Origin: Chloroflexi bacterium OLB15
GTDB taxonomy: Bacteria > Chloroflexota > Anaerolineae > Aggregatilineales > Phototrophicaceae
Assembly: GCA_001567085.1 (NCBI GenBank)
Contig: LMZS01000179.1
Coordinates: 1-32,675, forward strand
DNA: 32,675 bases
Reading direction: 5' to 3'
Shown here: piece by piece, positions 27,866 through 32,675 of the stretch
Numbering within the stretch: the stretch's first letter is position 1
Layout of the letters: every line of letters starts with the position of its first letter
Position numbers and translations under genes: made by a program
The notes under the pieces: generated by a model
The model's database searches: none
Told to the model about the DNA's origin: nothing
Seen by the model: the letters and a program-made list of their open reading frames with translations, nothing else

Positions 27866-30020
27866 TATCCGCTGTCGCCACTGGTCACGCTGGGTTGTCA
27901 TCCTGCTGTTCGCCATGCTGCTGGTTTCACAAGCACCCGCCGCCGCGTTACAGACCGATGAAATTCCGCCATCCTACAATCTGACTGCCGAAAATGACAA
28001 TTTTCAGCTTTTTGTAGACTCGGAAACCCTTGCCTTCAAACTGCTGGATAAGCGCAGCAATTATTTATGGCACTCTGGCCTTGATGAAGCGCTTGAAGAT
28101 GACCGGCTAAACAGCTCGTGGCAGGCATTTGCGAAGAGCGGCCTGAGCGTTGAATATCTGGATGATCGCGCCTCAAACCGCCGCGCATCAATCACCAACA
28201 GCGCTACTGCCATTGCGTTAACTCCGGTAGAGCAGGGCATTTCGGCAGAAGTCACTTTTGAGGACTACGGCATCACAGTAGGGCTGGTGCTGCAACTTGA
28301 AGAAGACGGCGTTCGTGTCGAAATTCCCGCATCTTCAATCCGTGAAGAAAATCCTGCTTTCCGGCTGAGCAAGGTCTACGTTTATCCGTTTCTTGGCGCG
28401 GTCAGGGGGGGAAGTATCCCCGGATACATGCTGCTGCCCGATGGCACCGGCAGCCTGATTCGTTACGCTGATACCACCCGCGCCAGCAATATGTTTTACG
28501 GGCGCTATTATGGCGATGATCTCGGTATGCTCACCTCGCTGCCCTATGATCCGCTGGTCACTTACCCCTACCGCATTTCTTTGCCGGTCTTTGGCGCGGT
28601 GCATGGCGAAGGTGAAAATGCCTTCCTCGCGGTAGTTGAGCAGGGATCGGCTTACGCGGAAATCGGGGCGCATCCGGCTGGCGTGATCACCAACTTCAAT
28701 TTCATCTACAACTCCTTTATCTATAACCAGCCATATTTTCAGGCCACGAACCGTTCCGGCGCAGGCGTGACCACTGTTCAGCGAGAGCCTAATTCTTTTG
28801 ACGCCGTAGTTCATTACCGTTTTTTGACCGGAGAAAACGCGGATTACATTGGCATGGCGGGCAGTTACCAGCAATATCTGCTGGGCAAAGGGCTGCTGCA
28901 TCAAGTGGAATCGGAAAACCCGAATATTGATATTCGCCTGGAATTTCTGGGCGGCGACAGCGAACGGGTGCTTTTCTGGGATCGCTTCATCCCTATGACC
29001 ACTCTCAGCCAGATGAACGACATCCTCGCCGATTTACAAATCCCGAATCCGGATGTCATTTACTATGGCTGGCAGCCTACCGGCGCGAGCAGCGTTCCCC
29101 CCACTTCGGTTCAACTGGAAGGCCAATTAGGCACGCTGGAAGATTTGCGCGCGCTGGCCGAATCTATCGCGGCAATTGGCGGCCACTTTTCACTTTATTA
29201 TGACCCGCAGGCAGCGCTGACCAACGAGGGGGGCTACTCACCTTACAGCGATCTGGCAATGTCTATCACCAATGCTAATTTATGGGGCTGGAATCGTAAC
29301 GAGACTAACTACTTTAGCCTGAATCCGCTTAGCGAACGCTTCAACGCTATCGCCAGTTCTGTCTCTAACTTGCCTGGCGTAGGCCTGGCTTTAGATAGCA
29401 TTGGTTCAATACTGTACAGTGATTTCCGTGACGATCACCGCGTCAGCCGGGAAGCCGTGATTGATGCTTATCAGGCGCTTCTCGGCGCATCCCCGGTTCG
29501 TCTTGGCCTATACCAGCCCAACGATTATCTTCTGGGCGTCACGCAAGCTTATTATGATATGCCGTTAGGCGGCAGCGGCTATATCTACACCTCAGAAACA
29601 GTCCCCTTTTTACCGGCAGTATTGGCGGGGCATATTCCGTATTACGGAACAGCGCTCAATTTCTCATCAAACTGGCAAGATGACCTGCTGCGGCATATCG
29701 AATACGGCATCTATCCTTCCTATTTCCTCACTCACGAGCCCACTTCCAGCATGTTGAATACACCTTCCGGCTGGATTTACAGTTCGTCTTACGCGCAGTG
29801 GGGTGAAGAAATTCGCAATACCTATGCGCGGCTGAATGCCCTGCTTGCGCCTGTACGCGGGCAGGAAATTACCGCGCACGCGCAGTTAGCGCCGAACGTG
29901 TTCGCGACAACCTACGCCAACGGCATGCAAATCATCGTCAATTACACCAACGCGCCATTCACGCTTGGCGAAAATACTGTTGAACCGCGAAATGCGCTGC
30001 TTGTGGAGCGTGAATCATGA
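27858..30020 (+). CDS. Secreted DUF5696 protein, candidate glycosidase
   Basis: A 720-residue exported protein with a signal peptide (hydrophobic 12-25, then APAAA). The family match is to DUF5696: a beta-rich first half opening with [19 protein letters not shown], then [17 protein letters not shown] and LPVFGAVHG...[10 protein letters not shown] second half looks like a TIM barrel, with strands such as [17 protein letters not shown] and [13 protein letters not shown]. Acidic residues at strand ends (D513, D522 and E580 in YTSETVPF) would fit a retaining glycosidase, but this is inference and no activity is known to me. It overlaps both neighbours (8 nt with the NHL/Yip1 gene, 4 nt with the next permease). 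It may trim or release the sugar that the transporters import. Confidence 0.8.
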   Translation: MANIRCRHWSRWVVILLFAMLLVSQAPAAALQTDEIPPSYNLTAENDNFQLFVDSETLAFKLLDKRSNYLWHSGLDEALEDDRLNSSWQAFAKSGLSVEYLDDRASNRRASITNSATAIALTPVEQGISAEVTFEDYGITVGLVLQLEEDGVRVEIPASSIREENPAFRLSKVYVYPFLGAVRGGSIPGYMLLPDGTGSLIRYADTTRASNMFYGRYYGDDLGMLTSLPYDPLVTYPYRISLPVFGAVHGEGENAFLAVVEQGSAYAEIGAHPAGVITNFNFIYNSFIYNQPYFQATNRSGAGVTTVQREPNSFDAVVHYRFLTGENADYIGMAGSYQQYLLGKGLLHQVESENPNIDIRLEFLGGDSERVLFWDRFIPMTTLSQMNDILADLQIPNPDVIYYGWQPTGASSVPPTSVQLEGQLGTLEDLRALAESIAAIGGHFSLYYDPQAALTNEGGYSPYSDLAMSITNANLWGWNRNETNYFSLNPLSERFNAIASSVSNLPGVGLALDSIGSILYSDFRDDHRVSREAVIDAYQALLGASPVRLGLYQPNDYLLGVTQAYYDMPLGGSGYIYTSETVPFLPAVLAGHIPYYGTALNFSSNWQDDLLRHIEYGIYPSYFLTHEPTSSMLNTPSGWIYSSSYAQWGEEIRNTYARLNALLAPVRGQEITAHAQLAPNVFATTYANGMQIIVNYTNAPFTLGENTVEPRNALLVERES

Positions 30021-30904
30021 CTGCACGCAATCAACCCCGAAAAGGCATCAGCCTACGCGCCCGCGAAGCCCTGCATGGCTATGGATTCATCATGATCTGG
30101 GTGATCGGCTTCTTGTTGTTTACGCTGATTCCGCTGCTTGAAACCCTGCATTACAGCTTCAATCAGGTGGTGGTTTCCGCAACCAGCATCAACCTGACCT
30201 TTGTTGATTGGGCAAATTATTCCCGCGCCCTGTTCACCGATCCCAGCTTTATCGAATTGCTTATCGGCTATACCATCGAAACGATGGTGGCGGTGCCGAT
30301 TGTGCTCATCTTCGCGATGATTATCGCGCTGTTCCTGAATCTCAAATTTAAGCTTAAAGGGTTCTTCCGCGTCATCTTCTTCCTGCCTATCGTGATCACC
30401 AGCGGCCCCGTCATCCGTGAATTGACCGCGCAAGGCGCCGCTTCTGCGCCAGGAATCGCCAATCTGCCCGCCGTCGCCGATTTTCTGGCTGAATTGCCGC
30501 GCGCAGTACGCAGCCCTATAGAGTACCTGCTCACCTCGTTCATCCTGATTTTGTGGTTTTCAGGCGTGCAGATATTGATCTATCTCGCCAGTTTGCAAAA
30601 GATAGACAAAAGTATCTACGAAGCTGCCGCCATTGATGGGGCTTCAAGTTGGGAGATTTTCTGGAAAATCATCCTTCCGTCGCTCTCTACTGCAACCATG
30701 ATCAATGCCATCTACACTATCGTTACGCTGTCCCATTTTTCCGAAAACAAGGTCATTCAGTATATCTACAATCAAACCTATAACATGCAGGGCGGCATCG
30801 GCTATGCCAGCGCGCTGGCCTTCATTTATTTTGCGGTGATGATTGCGATGATGGGCATCATCTATTTGCTGCTCATGCAATGGACGAAAAGGAAATCACG
30901 GTGA
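30017..30904 (+). CDS. Sugar ABC permease, MalF/UgpA type (pair B)
   Basis: A 295-residue membrane permease with about six helices and EAA motif 202-208 (EAAAIDG, then IILPSL). Its periplasmic loop carries an Ala/Pro-rich insert (about 135-165) not seen in the pair A protein. The start overlaps the DUF5696 stop (ATGA). It is a second, sequence-distinct MalF-type subunit in the same operon, not a recent duplicate of the gene at 24039. Confidence 0.94.
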   Translation: MTARNQPRKGISLRAREALHGYGFIMIWVIGFLLFTLIPLLETLHYSFNQVVVSATSINLTFVDWANYSRALFTDPSFIELLIGYTIETMVAVPIVLIFAMIIALFLNLKFKLKGFFRVIFFLPIVITSGPVIRELTAQGAASAPGIANLPAVADFLAELPRAVRSPIEYLLTSFILILWFSGVQILIYLASLQKIDKSIYEAAAIDGASSWEIFWKIILPSLSTATMINAIYTIVTLSHFSENKVIQYIYNQTYNMQGGIGYASALAFIYFAVMIAMMGIIYLLLMQWTKRKSR

Positions 30905-31842
30905 CACAACTATTCCGTCATCCGTTTACCTTACGCATCGGGGGGTTCCTGTTTGGCAGCCGCGCCCATCGCGGATTAACCTCAAGCATCATCCTCTATG
31001 CCCTGCTGATTGCTATCGGTTTCATTTATTTACAACCGCTGCTATTCATGTTCACCACCAGCATCAAAAGCCCGAACGATCTCTTGAATCCGATGGTTCA
31101 ATGGGTGCCCACTGAACTCTATTTGGGCAACTATGAAAAAGCGTTTCGCGTACTGAATTATTCCCAAACGCTGCTGGCATCTATCCTGATCAGCGTGGTT
31201 CCCTCAGTGCTGCAAACGCTGGTTGCCTCCATCGTCGGCTACGGGTTGGCGCGCTACCGTTTCTGGGGCAAACCGATTGTATTTTTGCTGCTGCTGACCA
31301 CCTTTGTGATTCCCCCTCAAAACACCGTCATCCCGCAAATGCTCACCTATCGCAATATGGGTTTGCTCGGCAGCCCGCTGGCGTTAATCTTGCCTGCGCT
31401 GATGGGCCAGGGATACCGAAGCGCAATTTTTATTCTGATCTTCTATCAGAGCTTTATGTCGCTGCCTAAAGTGCTGGAAGAATCTGCGCGGCTGGATGGC
31501 GCGTCTGACATGCGCATCTTCTTCACGATTGCTGTGCCATCAGCGCTGCCTGCCTATATCGTATCTCTCATTTTCTCGATTGTTTGGTACTGGAATGAGA
31601 CTTTCTTCACCGTGATCTTTCTGGAAGGCGGAATCACCACATTACCCATGCAGCTTTCCAGATTTACGCAGGCCTATGAAAGCCTCTATCCCCCCGGCGT
31701 AGTGAACATCTTTGATCGCCTTAACGAAGCGGTCAAAATGAGCGGCACTTTCCTGAATATTCTGCCGCTGCTCTTGATGTACTTCATCTTGCAGCGCTGG
31801 TTTGTACAATCCGTAGAAATGACCGGCGTCACCGGGGAATAA
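30901..31842 (+). CDS. Sugar ABC permease, MalG/UgpE type (pair B)
   Basis: A 313-residue membrane permease with about six helices and a divergent EAA loop at 193-202 (EESARLDGAS). The frame opens at ATG 30880, but GTG 30901 is preferred. It has AAAAGGA (30887-30893) at correct spacing and gives the 4-nt GTGA overlap with the upstream stop that matches the pattern of this operon, whereas ATG 30880 has no ribosome site. It is the last gene of the operon; decayed insertion-sequence DNA follows. No clear intrinsic terminator is visible directly after it. Confidence 0.93.
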   Translation: MTQLFRHPFTLRIGGFLFGSRAHRGLTSSIILYALLIAIGFIYLQPLLFMFTTSIKSPNDLLNPMVQWVPTELYLGNYEKAFRVLNYSQTLLASILISVVPSVLQTLVASIVGYGLARYRFWGKPIVFLLLLTTFVIPPQNTVIPQMLTYRNMGLLGSPLALILPALMGQGYRSAIFILIFYQSFMSLPKVLEESARLDGASDMRIFFTIAVPSALPAYIVSLIFSIVWYWNETFFTVIFLEGGITTLPMQLSRFTQAYESLYPPGVVNIFDRLNEAVKMSGTFLNILPLLLMYFILQRWFVQSVEMTGVTGE

Positions 31843-31901
31843 AAATGACTGGGGCGATCACTGCCGGTCACTGCGCATATCCCAATACGCTGCTCAAAAG
31901 C

Positions 31902-32160
31902 CTATACCCACAGCGGTTTCCCGTGCCGATAAGCCCACAAACGCGGCTGATGCCAAAGTTGGGCGGGCGGCGGCGACACGGGCGTTCAATTTGTGACATG
32001 TTTTTCAATTGGCGGTGATGCTTTCAATAATCGCTCGCTTGCGTAACAGCAGATTATCGCTCAAAGACATGAGCTGGATGATGAGCTGAACGCCGTACTC
32101 CAGCAACTGCTCAAACACGGGTTGAGGGAGACAGCCTTTGTGTCCCATCCCTGTTTGTTG
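31902..32160 (-). pseudogene. IS982-type transposase remnant (C-terminal part)
   Basis: Read on the minus strand, a frame from about 32160 to 32008 contains a GHKGCLPQPVFEQLLEYGVQL segment (intact relatives have GDKGY...LFEQLLERGVQL), then LLLRKRAIIES, the conserved tail of IS982-family transposases. About eight residues expected between those two blocks are missing. After a single-base frameshift the match continues as QLKNMSQIE and NFGISRVCGLI, and a third frame ends in AYRHGKPLW before a stop at 31902. Nothing matches upstream of about 32180, so the N-terminal DDE part and the left end are gone. This is a dead insertion sequence with at least one internal deletion and two frameshifts. The inverted repeats were not found. 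Confidence 0.72.
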
Positions 32161-32212
32161 ACAGAAATCATCGGCACGGCATACAGTTTTAGTACTCTCA
32201 AAAAAAGCTCTA

Positions 32213-32251
32213 AACCGTAGAAGGGGATTTGTCATGGTCACCGTTCTTAAA
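32213..32251 (+). repeat. 39-nt leader repeat, copy 1
   Basis: Spans the ribosome site and first six codons of the broken leucine-rich-repeat gene. It matches 32577-32615 at 37 of 39 positions. Confidence 0.85.
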
Positions 32252-32529
32252 CAGGTTGTTGGGCTGCTAGCGCTGCTGTTCACGTTCACGATGCCAACCT
32301 ACGCGCAGAGCGATAACGCATATCAAGAGGCCCTGCAACGAATTGAGGAAGCTGCGGCAACGGGAGCGTCAGAACTAAGCTTATCTGGCTAGGACTGAAG
32401 AGCCTGCCGCCGGAAATCGGGCAGCTCACCAATTTGACATACCTAAATATAGACGGCACTACGCTACCGCCCCAATACCCGAGAACGCACTCTGAACTCA
32501 TGGCTTATCTGCGTGCACAGGGTGAGTGA
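32234..32529 (+). pseudogene. Frameshifted small leucine-rich-repeat protein
   Basis: The first frame gives a signal peptide (MVTVLKQVVGLLALLF, then PTYAQS) and YQEALQRIEEAAATGASEL...SG, and stops at TAG 32390 after 52 codons. Reading on from 32389 in the -1 frame continues the same protein with LGLKSLPPEIGQLTNLTYL, then LPPQYPR and AYLRAQGE, ending at 32529. The join SG|LGL matches the usual leucine-rich-repeat start SGLGL, so a single C appears to be lost. The intact product would be about 98 residues: a secreted protein with an N-terminal helix, one or two repeats and a short C-terminal cap. GAAGGGG precedes the ATG. A sequencing error is possible. No slippery heptamer was seen, so programmed frameshifting is unlikely. 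Confidence 0.7.
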
Positions 32530-32576
32530 AAGCTGCTGCGCTGATCCGTTATAGGCATCATCAACTTCGAACGTGC

Positions 32577-32615
32577 AACCGTAGAAAGGGAATTGTCATG
32601 GTCACCGTTCTTAAA
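32577..32615 (+). repeat. 39-nt leader repeat, copy 2
   Basis: Differs from copy 1 at two positions, both in or beside the ribosome-binding region. Similarity ends abruptly after the sixth codon, as at a recombination joint. Confidence 0.85.
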
Positions 32616-32675
32616 AACAAAAGGAACCTCTTCATGTCTTTTCCCTTTAATTTCCTTGACTTACCCGATCTTTTC
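32598..32675 (+). CDS. Start of an unrecognised gene, truncated by the window end
   Basis: The repeated leader gives an ATG at 32598 (MVTVLK, then NKRNLF) that stays open to the end of the window. A second in-frame ATG at 32634 has its own AAAAGGA ribosome site and gives MSFPFNFLDLPDLF, which looks more like a natural start; the leader would then be a leftover fused in frame. Only 14-26 residues are visible and I do not recognise them. Confidence 0.35.
   Translation, partial: MVTVLKNKRNLFMSFPFNFLDLPDLF

Noticed and set aside
30880..30900. ATG 30880 as start of the last permease
   Set aside because: No ribosome site precedes it; GTG 30901 has AAAAGGA and the 4-nt overlap typical of this operon.
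32384..32395. Programmed -1 frameshift in the leucine-rich-repeat gene
   Set aside because: No slippery heptamer or following strong hairpin was seen; loss of one C explains the break more simply.
1..32675. tRNA or rRNA genes, CRISPR arrays, riboswitches, prophage, toxin-antitoxin or defence genes
   Set aside because: I looked for cloverleaf, spaced-repeat and phage or defence signatures on both strands and found none I could support.

Overview
The window (about 52% GC by eye) reads as chromosomal DNA of a free-living, metabolically versatile bacterium. My best guess is a member of the Chloroflexota (Anaerolineae-like). The reasons are a pyruvate:ferredoxin oxidoreductase paired with a dihydroorotate-dehydrogenase-like gene, a DevR/DevS-type two-component pair beside universal stress proteins, large sugar-ABC operons, and a short leucine-rich-repeat protein of a style common in that phylum. 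No rRNA, tRNA or CRISPR array was seen, so the assignment rests on protein style only.

Region 1 (about 1-12,220) looks like a redox/energy-stress island. It holds a universal stress protein, a convergent NarL/DevR-type response regulator, a divergent GAF histidine kinase whose sensor resembles the heme GAF of DosS/DevS, two translationally coupled CBS-pair proteins, the single-chain pyruvate:ferredoxin oxidoreductase (nifJ), a DHOD-like flavoprotein, pyruvate phosphate dikinase (ppdK) and a second universal stress protein. Three intrinsic-terminator-like hairpins separate the units. GTCAT-type inverted repeats lie upstream of the CBS, ppdK and second usp genes. The composition recalls the mycobacterial DosR dormancy regulon (USP + DevRS + CBS proteins), here joined to pyruvate/PEP metabolism.

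Region 2 (about 12,265-19,460) is a glycan-utilisation block. A LacI-type regulator, a GH144/COG5368-like protein and a GH35-like enzyme form a minus-strand operon. It diverges from a GH94 phosphorylase gene. A strong-looking promoter (TTGACA, 17 nt, extended TAGATT) precedes the GH94 gene, with a 16-bp LacI-type operator on its start point. GH35 + GH144 + GH94 is a combination associated with beta-1,2-glucan metabolism, but the substrate is not proven here.

Region 3 (about 19,579-31,842) is a large co-directional transport operon. It has a conventional sugar-binding protein, a 991-aa binding protein with N-terminal beta-sandwich regions, a first pair of MalF/MalG-type permeases, an NHL-repeat/TPR/Yip1 membrane protein, a secreted DUF5696 protein that looks like an undescribed TIM-barrel enzyme, and a second permease pair. 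From the 991-aa protein onward the genes overlap or nearly touch. There is no ATPase gene, so a shared MsmX/UgpC-type ATPase encoded elsewhere must power both pairs. This transport operon with accessory proteins is the most system-like undescribed element of the window.

Region 4 (31,843-32,675) is decayed DNA: an IS982-type transposase relic on the minus strand, a frameshifted leucine-rich-repeat gene, and a second copy of that gene's 39-nt leader joined to different sequence that runs off the window.
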